Positions 8,234 to 14,926 of a DNA stretch of 27,140 nucleotides are shown piece by piece. Every line of letters begins with the position of its first letter. Positions within the stretch are counted from its first letter, which is position 1. A model generated the notes under the pieces. That model saw nothing but the letters and a program-made list of their open reading frames with translations. It was not told the DNA's origin and did no database searches. The position numbers and the translations under genes were made by a program. This DNA comes from Proteobacteria bacterium SG_bin5 (GTDB lineage Bacteria; Pseudomonadota; Alphaproteobacteria; Sphingomonadales; Sphingomonadaceae): assembly GCA_002083475.1 (NCBI GenBank), contig LWDI01000039.1, forward strand, positions 1-27,140, in the 5' to 3' direction.

Positions 8234-8247
8234 GGTCTTGCGAGACC
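8234..8247. terminator. Small perfect hairpin between convergent genes
   Basis: GGTCT (8234-8238), loop TGCG and AGACC (8243-8247) form a perfect stem between the stops of the GT2 and methyltransferase genes. A second GC-rich repeat lies at about 8199-8216. Neither is followed by a convincing T run, so a role in bidirectional termination is only suggested by position. Confidence 0.3.
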
Positions 8248-8250
8248 GTT

Positions 8251-8841
8251 CTAGCGGCTCAACACGCCGACGAAGTGCAGCCGGCGATCGAACAGCCACC
8301 CGAAGGGGCGCGGATAGAGCGCGAGCCGCGTCGCGAGCGCGCTGGTCTTCAGCCCCAGCCGCTGCCAAACGTCGCGCCATTCGCCGCTGCTGAGATAATT
8401 ATAGGGCAGGCGAACCCCATGCGCCGCGTTGCCGACCCAATCCATCAGCCGCAGCGTGGGGCCGGCGGCGATACCGTCGCGGAAATGGTCCTTGATCACC
8501 ACCTGCCGCGCGACCCGCGCGATCTCGGCGAGCACCGCCGTCGGGTCGTCGGTATGGTGGAGGACGTCGACCACCATGGCCGCGTCGAAGCTGTCGTCGG
8601 CATGCGGAATGTGCAGCCCGTCATAAGCGGTGACCGGGATCGCGGTTTCGGGGCGAACCAACACGTCGATCCCCTCGATCCGCACGTCCGGGCGCATATG
8701 CATCACCAGCGCGGCCAGATCGCCGCTGCCGCAGCCCACGTCGAGCACATGCGCGCCCTGCGGCAGGCGTTCGGCGATCAGCGCCGCCAATCGCCGCACT
8801 CGGCGCCCGAAGACGAATCTGGCATGGACCTGCTGCAACAT
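8251..8841 (-). CDS. Class I SAM-dependent methyltransferase
   Basis: The protein has 196 residues. Motif I HVLDVGCGSGDL (about residues 31-42) binds S-adenosylmethionine, IEGIDV is the acidic end of strand 2, and FDAAMVVDVLHHTDDP carries the post-motif II HH segment typical of Methyltransf_11 proteins. No substrate-binding domain is recognisable, so the acceptor is unknown. It is cytoplasmic by sequence. Position next to the lipid-linked-sugar type GT2 suggests a role on lipid, glycan or quinone-like substrates, but this is inference. It lies downstream of argG on the same strand, 72 bases away. Confidence 0.8.
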   Translation of the reverse strand: MLQQVHARFVFGRRVRRLAALIAERLPQGAHVLDVGCGSGDLAALVMHMRPDVRIEGIDVLVRPETAIPVTAYDGLHIPHADDSFDAAMVVDVLHHTDDPTAVLAEIARVARQVVIKDHFRDGIAAGPTLRLMDWVGNAAHGVRLPYNYLSSGEWRDVWQRLGLKTSALATRLALYPRPFGWLFDRRLHFVGVLSR

Positions 8842-8913
8842 CGCGCTGTTCCCCCGGCATGACGATCAGCGCCTGACGTGCCGCAAAGCGGCCAATATTT
8901 GGTTAACGCGCGC

Positions 8914-10131
8914 TCACCGATCGCGCCGCCCGAGTAGCCGCAGCCGCAGCGCGTTCAGCTTGATGAAGCCCGCCGCGTCGCGCTGGTCATAAGCGCCCTG
9001 GTCGTCCTCGAAGGTCACCACCTTTTCGCTGTAGAGCGAATGCGGCGATTGGCGGCCGATCACGTAAACCCCGCCCTTATAGAGCTTCAGCCGCACCGCG
9101 CCGGTGACTTTCTGCTGGCTGTGATCGATCGCCGCCTGCAGCATCTCGCGTTCCGGGGCGAACCAGAAGCCGTTGTAGATCAGCTCGGCATAGCGCGGCA
9201 TCAGCTCGTCCTTCAGATGCGCCGCGCCGCGATCGAGCGTCAGCTGCTCGATGCCGCGATGCGCGAGCGCATAGATGGTGCCGCCCGGCGTTTCGTACAT
9301 GCCGCGCGACTTCATCCCGACGAAGCGATTCTCGACCAGATCGAGCCGGCCGATGCCGTGCTTGCGCCCCAGCTCGTTGAGCCGGGTGAGGAGCGTCGCG
9401 GGCGACAGCGCTTCGCCGTTCAACGCCACGCCATCGCCGCGCTCGAAATCGATGGTGATGATCTCGGGCGCGTCGGGCGCGTCCTCGGGGGCGACGGTGC
9501 GCGAATAGACATAGTCGGGGACTTCGGCCCAGGGGTCTTCGAGCACTTTGCCTTCGGACGAGGTGTGGAGCAGATTGGCGTCGGTCGAGAAGGGGGCCTC
9601 GCCGCGCTTGTCCTTGGCGACGGCGATTTGATGGGCTTCGGCGAATTCGATCAGTTTCGAGCGGCTGGTGAGGTCCCATTCGCGCCAGGGCGCGATCACC
9701 TTGATGTCGGGGGCGAGCGCGTAATAGCTCAGCTCGAAGCGGACTTGATCGTTGCCCTTGCCGGTCGCGCCATGCGCCACCGCGTCGGCGCCGACCGCGC
9801 GCGCGATCTCGATCTGGCGCTTGGCGATCAGCGGCCGCGCGATCGAGGTGCCGAGCAGGTAGAGCCCCTCATAATGGGCATTGGCGCGCATCATCGGGAA
9901 AACGAAATCGCGCACGAACTCCTCGCGCAGATCGTCGATGAAGATATGGTCGGGGCGAACCCCGGCCCTGAGTGCCTTCTCGCGCGCGGGCTCGAGCTCC
10001 TCGCCCTGGCCGAGATCGGCGGTGAAGGTGACGACCTCGCAGGCGTAATGCTGCTGCAGCCATTTCAGGATCACGCTGGTGTCGAGTCCGCCGGAATAGG
10101 CAAGGACGACGCGGGCGACGGGATCGGACAT
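8914..10131 (-). CDS. argG: Argininosuccinate synthase
   Basis: The protein has 405 residues, normal for ArgG. It joins citrulline and aspartate with ATP to make argininosuccinate in arginine biosynthesis. The N-terminal VVLAYSGGLDTSVI is the PP-loop ATP-pyrophosphatase motif. Other family blocks visible are GATGKGNDQVRFE, APWREWDLTSR, ENRFVGMKSRGMYETPGG and LYKGGVYVIGR. The ATG at 10131 is preceded by AGGAG at about eight bases and gives the usual N-terminus; upstream in-frame codons would add an atypical basic leader. It lies 87 bases downstream of cfa on the same strand, in a spacer too short and featureless to decide whether they share a transcript. Confidence 0.97.
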   Translation of the reverse strand: MSDPVARVVLAYSGGLDTSVILKWLQQHYACEVVTFTADLGQGEELEPAREKALRAGVRPDHIFIDDLREEFVRDFVFPMMRANAHYEGLYLLGTSIARPLIAKRQIEIARAVGADAVAHGATGKGNDQVRFELSYYALAPDIKVIAPWREWDLTSRSKLIEFAEAHQIAVAKDKRGEAPFSTDANLLHTSSEGKVLEDPWAEVPDYVYSRTVAPEDAPDAPEIITIDFERGDGVALNGEALSPATLLTRLNELGRKHGIGRLDLVENRFVGMKSRGMYETPGGTIYALAHRGIEQLTLDRGAAHLKDELMPRYAELIYNGFWFAPEREMLQAAIDHSQQKVTGAVRLKLYKGGVYVIGRQSPHSLYSEKVVTFEDDQGAYDQRDAAGFIKLNALRLRLLGRRDR

Positions 10132-10218
10132 GGGCGGGCTCCTGCGGGTCGAAAAGCGGCGCGCTTTAAGGGCGCGGCCCCCCTTACGCAAGCCGCGCGA
10201 CGAAAGCGAGGCGATGGT

Positions 10219-11445
10219 TCAGCCCCGCAGCGCCTGCTCCCCCGCCGCCATATAATCGCGGGTGATCGGCAGGACGTGGCGGTCGCGCGCGAATTGCAGC
10301 TGATAGTTCACGAGCGCACCGAAGCGAAAGGCGCAGAGCGCGCCCGCGAGATAAAATTGCCACATGCGGAAGAAGCGCTCGTCATAAAGCGCGATGATCG
10401 CCTCGCGCGCTTCGGTGGTGCGGTCATACCAGGCCTGAAGCGTGTGCGCATAATGGAGCCGCAGCACCTCGATATCGGTGCAGAACATGCGCAGCCCTTC
10501 ATAACCGCGCACGATTTCTGAGAGCGCCGGGTTGTAGCCGCCGGGGAAGATATATTTGACCGTCCATTTGTCGGTCACCCCCGGCTCGCTCGCGCGGCCG
10601 ATGGTGTGGAGCAGCATCACGCCTTGCGGGGTGAGCAGATCGAAACATTGGCGGAAGAAAGCGCGGTAATTGGGCGGGCCGACATGTTCGAACATCCCGA
10701 CCGAGACGATGCGATCGAATTGGCCGGTCACGTGGCGATAATCGATCAACTCGAAGCGCACCTTGTCGGCGACGCCCGCTTCGGCGGCGCGGGCGCGGGC
10801 GACCTTCAGCTGTTCCTCGGATAGGGTGACGCCGAGCACTTCGGCGCCCAATGCGCGGTTGAGGTAGAGCGCCATCCCGCCCCAACCGCAGCCGATGTCG
10901 AGCACGCGCATGCCGGGCTCGATCGCGAGCTTGGCGGCGATATGCGCGAGCTTGTCTTGCTGGGCGCGTTCCAGGCCGTTCGCCGGATCGGTCCAATAAG
11001 CGCAGCTATATTGGCGATCGGCATCGAGGAACAGGTCGTAGAGCCGATCGGAGAGATCATAATGATGCGCGACGTTGCGTTTGGCGGCGCGCGCCATGTT
11101 GATCCGCCCGATTCGGTGGGTGACGCTTTCCACCGCGCGGGTCGCGAAATTGGGGCGCAGGCCGTTGCCGCCGGCTTCCCACAGATCATTGGCGGTCATC
11201 AGCTTGACCAGATCGAGCACATCGCCCTGTTCGACCACCAGCCGGCCGTTCATATAGGCCTCGCCCGCGCCGAGCGCGGGATCGCGGACGATCGATCCGG
11301 CCGCGCCCGCGTCGGTGAAAGCGATGGTCACGTCCTTGATCGCGGGATCGGGCGCGCCGAACACGCGCACCGCCCCGCCATGATGCCTAACCGTCAGTTG
11401 GCCGCGCTTCACCACGCGGCCGAGGAACAAATCGAGCAGCGCCAT
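10219..11445 (-). CDS. cfa: Cyclopropane-fatty-acyl-phospholipid synthase
   Basis: The protein has 408 residues. It transfers a methylene group from S-adenosylmethionine to the double bond of unsaturated acyl chains in membrane phospholipids. An N-terminal accessory domain (about 1-120) precedes the methyltransferase core, as in characterised CFA synthases. Visible blocks are NVAHHYDLSDRLYDLFLD, YSCAYW, the SAM site MRVLDIGCGWGG (about 179-190), LGVTLSEEQL, FDRIVSVGMFEHVG and IFPGGYNPAL. No signal peptide or membrane helix is present, as expected for a peripheral membrane enzyme. No clear Shine-Dalgarno precedes the ATG at 11445, but it gives a family-like N-terminus. Upstream lies repeat C. 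Confidence 0.93.
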   Translation of the reverse strand: MALLDLFLGRVVKRGQLTVRHHGGAVRVFGAPDPAIKDVTIAFTDAGAAGSIVRDPALGAGEAYMNGRLVVEQGDVLDLVKLMTANDLWEAGGNGLRPNFATRAVESVTHRIGRINMARAAKRNVAHHYDLSDRLYDLFLDADRQYSCAYWTDPANGLERAQQDKLAHIAAKLAIEPGMRVLDIGCGWGGMALYLNRALGAEVLGVTLSEEQLKVARARAAEAGVADKVRFELIDYRHVTGQFDRIVSVGMFEHVGPPNYRAFFRQCFDLLTPQGVMLLHTIGRASEPGVTDKWTVKYIFPGGYNPALSEIVRGYEGLRMFCTDIEVLRLHYAHTLQAWYDRTTEAREAIIALYDERFFRMWQFYLAGALCAFRFGALVNYQLQFARDRHVLPITRDYMAAGEQALRG

Positions 11446-11487
11446 GCGCGCTTGGCTAGCGGCTCAAGGCAGTTCAGACCAGCCCTA

Positions 11488-11620
11488 AGCTTCTCCCCCC
11501 ACAGGGGGAGGGGGGCGGAGGCGGGCAAATCACCTGCCGGGGTCGGGTGATCCACCGCAGCCCGGCTCGCGAAGCAAGCCGGTGGTCGCGAAGCGATGGT
11601 GGAGGGGGTGTCGCCCTCGA
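11488..11620. repeat. Left half of a dispersed palindromic element (copy C)
   Basis: The segment starts AAGCTTCTCCCCCC, continues with AGGGGGAGGGGGG, and ends with GCGAAGCGATGGTGGAGGGGGTGTCGCCCTCGA. These are the left-end and left-arm modules of copies A and B in the same order. About 60 extra bases sit between the end hairpin and the arm. The right arm (CCTCCGT...CTGCCA) is absent here. It appears about 860 bases further on, at 12482-12597, on the other side of the three-gene cassette. Confidence 0.65.
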
Positions 11621-11628
11621 ACGGGCGG

Positions 11629-11730
11629 TTAGGTTTCGTCCCGGTTGACCCCATGTGGATTGGGCGCGGGCGGCGAGCAGCCGACAAGGATCACGACGCC
11701 GATCGTCGCGAGGGCGGGCTTGCCGATCAT
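11629..11730 (-). CDS. Predicted 33-residue lipoprotein
   Basis: This very small ORF begins with an ATG that overlaps the stop of the preceding gene (ATGA, 11730-11727). It has a short N-terminus with one lysine (K4), a hydrophobic stretch ALATIGVVILVG and a lipobox LVGC with C18. A 15-residue, proline-rich, polar tail ending in DET follows. The layout is that of a signal-peptidase-II lipoprotein whose mature part would be about 16 residues. I recognise no family. Translational coupling to the upstream gene and the intact lipobox argue for a real gene, but a chance ORF cannot be excluded. The stop lies about eight bases from the edge of repeat C. Confidence 0.5.
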   Translation of the reverse strand: MIGKPALATIGVVILVGCSPPAPNPHGVNRDET

Positions 11731-12017
11731 TCGGCGGGTCCGATCCGCATGGGCGTGATCGGGAGAGATCGATCGGCATTGGGATGATCGTATAGCCGGA
11801 GCAGGATTTGTGACATGAGGGAAGGGGACACGCCCTCCTCCAGCAGCATGTCGAAGAACGCATCTTCGTTCGGCGTGGGGGTCATGTCCTCGATCGCGAG
11901 ATTGGCGCGCGACTCCGCGAGGTCTTCGCGCCACTGGGCGACCTCGGCCGGCGTGCCGCGCGTGAAGTTCATCGCGCGGACCTCGGCGCGGATCGCCTCG
12001 ACGTTTAGATCGGTCAT
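11727..12017 (-). CDS. Small acidic protein, weakly like VbhA-type antitoxins
   Basis: The protein has 96 residues, is acidic and probably helical. It starts MTDLNVEAIRAEVRAM and has a conserved-looking core ESRANLAIEDMTPTPNEDAF followed by MLLEEGVSPSLMSQILLRLYD. The core resembles the helix of VbhA-like Fic antitoxins, whose inhibitory motif is S/TxxxE(G/N). Here the equivalent positions read NLAIED, so the Ser/Thr and Gly are replaced, and no Fic gene is present. I treat the similarity as weak. The ATG at 12017 overlaps the stop of the GNAT gene (ATGA) and is preceded by GAGGAAA, so it is co-translated with it. It is likewise coupled to the 33-residue lipoprotein. Confidence 0.6.
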   Translation of the reverse strand: MTDLNVEAIRAEVRAMNFTRGTPAEVAQWREDLAESRANLAIEDMTPTPNEDAFFDMLLEEGVSPSLMSQILLRLYDHPNADRSLPITPMRIGPAE

Positions 12018-12439
12018 GACGTTTCCTCTTCAGCCCGGGCGGGACGGTCCTTGTAGAAGAACATTTCGGCCCGATCGCCAGCATTGGCGCCGGCGACCGC
12101 GCCCGCATGAATCCAGCCCTCGACCCGCAGCAGGGCTAGCATGGCGTGGTTGTCGTCTTCCGTGGACACGAACACCCGACCCGCGCCGATCGCGGCTTCG
12201 GCCGCCTGGAGGAGCGCGCGGCCAATGCCGCGACGTTCATGCGACGGATCGACATTGAGAAAGGTAATATAGTCCCGCCCGACGAACCCGCCGGGTAGCC
12301 AGGACACATAGCCGACCACATGGCCGTCGATTTCTGCCACCAGCAATCGATTATCGACTATCTCGGCGTGGCGATCGCCGGCGAAGATGTCGAACATGTC
12401 GATCGCCGTGAAATCTTCCAATAGGGCAGGACGGATCAC
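12014..12439 (-). CDS. GNAT family N-acetyltransferase
   Basis: The protein has 141 residues, a single GNAT domain. YVSWLPGGFVGRDYITFLNVDPSHERRGIG shows the beta4 strand and the pyrophosphate-binding motif A with RRGIGRALL (Q/RxxGxG/A). FVSTEDDNHAMLALLRVEGW is the motif B region. It would transfer an acetyl group from acetyl-CoA to an amine; the acceptor is unknown. The start is GTG at 12439 with GGAAGGA about eight bases upstream. It heads a three-gene set joined by ATGA overlaps. GNAT toxins of the TacT/AtaT type are normally paired with an upstream ribbon-helix-helix (DUF1778) antitoxin. Neither the order nor the partner matches here, so toxin function is not supported by sequence. Confidence 0.85.
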   Translation of the reverse strand: MIRPALLEDFTAIDMFDIFAGDRHAEIVDNRLLVAEIDGHVVGYVSWLPGGFVGRDYITFLNVDPSHERRGIGRALLQAAEAAIGAGRVFVSTEDDNHAMLALLRVEGWIHAGAVAGANAGDRAEMFFYKDRPARAEEETS

Positions 12440-12481
12440 TAAGCTTATCCTTCCGCCTCGAACGCCCGCTTGCCGCGCCGA

Positions 12482-12597
12482 TACCCCTCCGTTGGTTGCT
12501 TACGCCACTGCCAGTTCGGGGTAAACCGCGCCCCACACGGTTTAGGATCGTCCGGGAAACGATCCGACTCGGAACTCCCCTTACAGGGGAGGAGCTA
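12482..12597. repeat. Right half of a dispersed palindromic element (copy D)
   Basis: GATACCCCTCCGTTGG...CCACTGCCAG (12480-12513) matches the right arm of copies A and B in degenerate form. AACTCCCCTTAC followed by AGGGGAGGAGCT (12573-12596) matches the right terminal hairpin. About 60 extra bases between them contain another inverted repeat, GGATCGT/ACGATCC (12545-12551 and 12559-12565). No left arm is present on this side. Copies C and D together make one complete element interrupted by the GNAT cassette. Apart from this repeat, the 12440-12608 spacer shows no gene. Confidence 0.55.
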
Positions 12598-12608
12598 GAG
12601 GCACTCGA

Positions 12609-13376
12609 TCAAAGTCCGCCATACCAATCATAATCGACATTATCCTCCCAATAGCCGCCATTGCCGCCTTGGATGTGCGCGAAGGACTCGACCGCCTCGA
12701 TCCGGGTGACGTATTTGGCTTGCTTATACCCCAAATGCCGCTCGGCGCGCAGCCGCAGCGGCGCGCCGTGCGCGACCGTCACCGGCTTGCCGTTCATCGC
12801 CCAGGCAAGGATCGTCTGGGGGTGAAAGGCATCGAACATGTCGAGCGATTCATAATAGGGGTTGGGCGCGCCGCGATAATGATCGGCGCAGTGGAAGACG
12901 ATATATTTGGCGTTGGTCTTCACGTCGGCGAGGCGCAGCAGCGCGCCGACCGTCGGCCCATGCCATTGGCCGATCGCGGTCCAGCCCTCGACGCAATCAT
13001 GTTTGGTGATCTGCGTGCGCGCGGGCATCGAGCGGATCTGCGCCATCGAGAGCGATTGCGGGCGGTTGACCAGCCCGTCGATCACCAGGCGGAAGCTTTG
13101 GAAATTATCCGCCACCCAGCCATTATATTGCTCGCCGCCCGGATTGAGCGTGCCGTTCGCGCGGAACACCGGCGACATTTGATCGGGGCGATATTCGGGC
13201 GCGAGCGTGCCGGGATCGGTGAGCGCGCGCTGCAGCGAATAATGCAGCCGGTCCTCGCTATGAATCAGCTTGGAGACGCTTTCGTTCTGGATCAGCCGGT
13301 CGCAGCCCGACAGCAGCAACCCCGCGCCCAGCGCGCCGCCGCCGACCAGGCAGCGGCGAGTGATGATGGTGCTCAT
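12609..13376 (-). CDS. Exported molybdopterin-dependent oxidoreductase (sulfite oxidase/MsrP-like)
   Basis: The protein has 255 residues and an oxidoreductase molybdopterin-binding domain. TKHDCVEGW contains C128, the expected molybdenum-ligating cysteine. RLVIDGLVNRPQSLSMAQI, FHCADHYRGAPNPYYESL and GAPLRLRAERHLGYKQAKYV are typical sulfite-oxidase-fold blocks. The N-terminus has twin arginines (TRRCLVGGG, R7-R8) followed by a hydrophobic stretch and LLSGC (C25). It is therefore probably Tat-exported and may be lipid-anchored, although the pattern is not a perfect Tat consensus. It ends the unit that starts with the cytochrome b gene four bases upstream, which probably supplies or accepts its electrons. 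The substrate is unknown. Confidence 0.8.
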   Translation of the reverse strand: MSTIITRRCLVGGGALGAGLLLSGCDRLIQNESVSKLIHSEDRLHYSLQRALTDPGTLAPEYRPDQMSPVFRANGTLNPGGEQYNGWVADNFQSFRLVIDGLVNRPQSLSMAQIRSMPARTQITKHDCVEGWTAIGQWHGPTVGALLRLADVKTNAKYIVFHCADHYRGAPNPYYESLDMFDAFHPQTILAWAMNGKPVTVAHGAPLRLRAERHLGYKQAKYVTRIEAVESFAHIQGGNGGYWEDNVDYDWYGGL

Positions 13377-13380
13377 GATC

Positions 13381-14154
13381 TCAATGCTCCTTGGGCGTTT
13401 TCCAATAGCCGGTGATCATCGAGCCGACCTCGCGGATCGGCCCCGCCAGGATCACCAGCGCCAGATGGACGACGACGAAGCCGAGCAGGCCGACCATCGC
13501 CAGGAAATGGATCGACCGCGCCGAGGCGCGACCGCCGAACAATTCGAGCAGCCAGGGCCAGCTCGCGTTGATGCCCGGCGACAGCGACAGGCCGGTGAAG
13601 ATGATCAGCGGCAACAGCCCGAAGATGACGGCGGCATAGCTGATCTTTTGCAGCACGTTGAACGCCGCCGGATCCTTGGGATCGTGGAAGCGCAGCGCGA
13701 GATGTTCCTTGATGTCGTGCCACAGATGCCCGGGCGCGATCTCGCGGCGGCGGATCGTCAAATCGCGCTGGAAATGCTTGTTGGCGAGGCTGACGATCAT
13801 GAAGATCAACAGGTTGAACGCCAGGATCAGCGCGAAGAACAAATGCCAGCGCCGCGACAGCGCCAGATTATAGCTGCCGGGGATGGTGGCCCAGCCGGGC
13901 CAATGCGGCAGTTCGAGCCAGGGATGATCGGGCTGGGCGCCGTGATCGCCCCAATAGAGGTGCGGGTGGGCGTTCAAAATGCCCAGGCCGCTGCCGACCA
14001 TGATGAAGAAGGCGAACACATTGGTCCAATGCCACAACCGCGTCCACAGCTTGTGCTTGTAGACGTAGCGCGCGGGCGCGCTGGGCGCGGCGTCGCCGGT
14101 CTCGATCGCCGGGCCATCGGCGGGGCTGGTATCGGCCAGGGTCGCGGAACTCAT
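13381..14154 (-). CDS. Membrane cytochrome b subunit (cytochrome b561/thiosulfate reductase type)
   Basis: The protein has 257 residues, with an N-terminal polar leader and four main hydrophobic helices. Likely haem-ligand histidines occur in KLWTRLWHWTNVF (H42), RRWHLFFALI and IHFLAMVGLLGFVVVHLALV, as in bacterial b-type cytochromes that serve periplasmic oxidoreductases. It probably links the quinone pool to the adjacent molybdoenzyme, the same logic as MsrQ/MsrP or thiosulfate reductase, although it is not an obvious MsrQ. The ATG at 14154 has GGAGG five bases upstream; in-frame ATGs at 14157 and 14166 are alternatives. The gene is divergent from the flavin reductase gene. The shared spacer holds a perfect 10-base inverted repeat. 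Confidence 0.82.
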   Translation of the reverse strand: MSSATLADTSPADGPAIETGDAAPSAPARYVYKHKLWTRLWHWTNVFAFFIMVGSGLGILNAHPHLYWGDHGAQPDHPWLELPHWPGWATIPGSYNLALSRRWHLFFALILAFNLLIFMIVSLANKHFQRDLTIRRREIAPGHLWHDIKEHLALRFHDPKDPAAFNVLQKISYAAVIFGLLPLIIFTGLSLSPGINASWPWLLELFGGRASARSIHFLAMVGLLGFVVVHLALVILAGPIREVGSMITGYWKTPKEH

Positions 14155-14204
14155 CATCGCCTCCATGCTTGGCCCCTTTGCGCGCGGTGCTCCCGTGGGG
14201 CATG

Positions 14205-14249
14205 GCTGTCACCGGACGGATTCGGTCATAGCGCGTGATCGGTGACAGC
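14205..14249. promoter_or_regulatory. Perfect inverted repeat in divergent promoter region
   Basis: GCTGTCACCG (14205-14214) and CGGTGACAGC (14240-14249) are exact reverse complements separated by 25 bases. A further related half-site GGCTGACAC lies at about 14252-14260, directly before the flavin reductase start. The position between two divergent genes suggests a paired operator. No T run suggests termination. Confidence 0.4.
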
Positions 14250-14265
14250 GAGGCTGACACACTAG

Positions 14266-14883
14266 ATGGAAAAACACCATTTCTATGAACCGGGGCAGGG
14301 CCACGGCCTTGCACATGATCCGCTCAATTCGATCATCGCCCCCCGTCCCATCGGCTGGGTTAGCAGCCTGAGCGCCGAGGGATTCCGGAATCTTGCGCCC
14401 TACAGCTTCTTCCAGCTGTTCAACTATGTGCCGCCGATCATCGGCTTCGCCTCGATCGGCTGGAAGGATAGCGTGGCGAACGTCGCCACGACGCGCGAAT
14501 TCGTGTGGAACCTGGTCAGCCGCCCGCTCGCCGAGGCGATGAACGCGAGTTCGGCGAGCGTTGGTCCGCAAGCGGACGAATTCGTGCTCGCCGGGCTGGA
14601 GGCGGCGCCCTCGCGGCTGGTCGCGCCGCCGCGCGTGGCGGCGAGCCCGGCGTCGTTCGAGTGCAAGCTGATCGAGATCCACCAGCTGAAGCGCGCCGAC
14701 GGGGCGCCGCTCGAAAGCTGGCTGGTGCTCGGCGAAGTGGTGGGGGTGCATCTGGCGCCCGAGACGATCGAAGGCGGCGTCTACCGAACGACCGCCGCCC
14801 AACCAGTGCTGCGCGGCGGCGGCTGGGGCGATTATTTCGAGGTGACCGAGGCCGCGAAGTTCCGGATGAAACGGCCGGATTAG
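14266..14883 (+). CDS. Flavin reductase family protein (FMN-binding split barrel)
   Basis: The protein has 205 residues. Characteristic segments are NSIIAPRPIGWVSSLSAEG near the N-terminus, NLAPYSFFQLFNYVPPIIGF and NLVSRPLAEAMNASSA, which form the FMN-binding split-barrel fold of the flavin reductase-like domain. Members reduce free flavin with NAD(P)H or act as flavoproteins of unknown substrate. The protein carries no signal peptide. The ATG at 14266 is in the usual family position, but its ribosome binding site is weak. It reads away from the molybdoenzyme/cytochrome b unit across an inverted repeat, so shared redox-linked control is possible. The PemK-like gene starts 43 bases after its stop. 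Confidence 0.85.
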   Translation: MEKHHFYEPGQGHGLAHDPLNSIIAPRPIGWVSSLSAEGFRNLAPYSFFQLFNYVPPIIGFASIGWKDSVANVATTREFVWNLVSRPLAEAMNASSASVGPQADEFVLAGLEAAPSRLVAPPRVAASPASFECKLIEIHQLKRADGAPLESWLVLGEVVGVHLAPETIEGGVYRTTAAQPVLRGGGWGDYFEVTEAAKFRMKRPD

Positions 14884-14926
14884 CCAAGGCTTGGAGGCGC
14901 CGCGCCATTGCTGTTACGCTTGGGGA

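Noticed and set aside
7115..8380. 421-codon open frame on the minus strand
   Set aside because: It is antisense to the GT2 gene, low in hydrophobic residues and full of Arg, His and Gln; a shadow of the GT2 coding strand.
12014..12439. Calling the GNAT protein a TacT/AtaT-type toxin
   Set aside because: There is no upstream ribbon-helix-helix antitoxin. Sequence shows only a generic GNAT domain, so I kept the neutral name and listed the pairing as a hypothesis.
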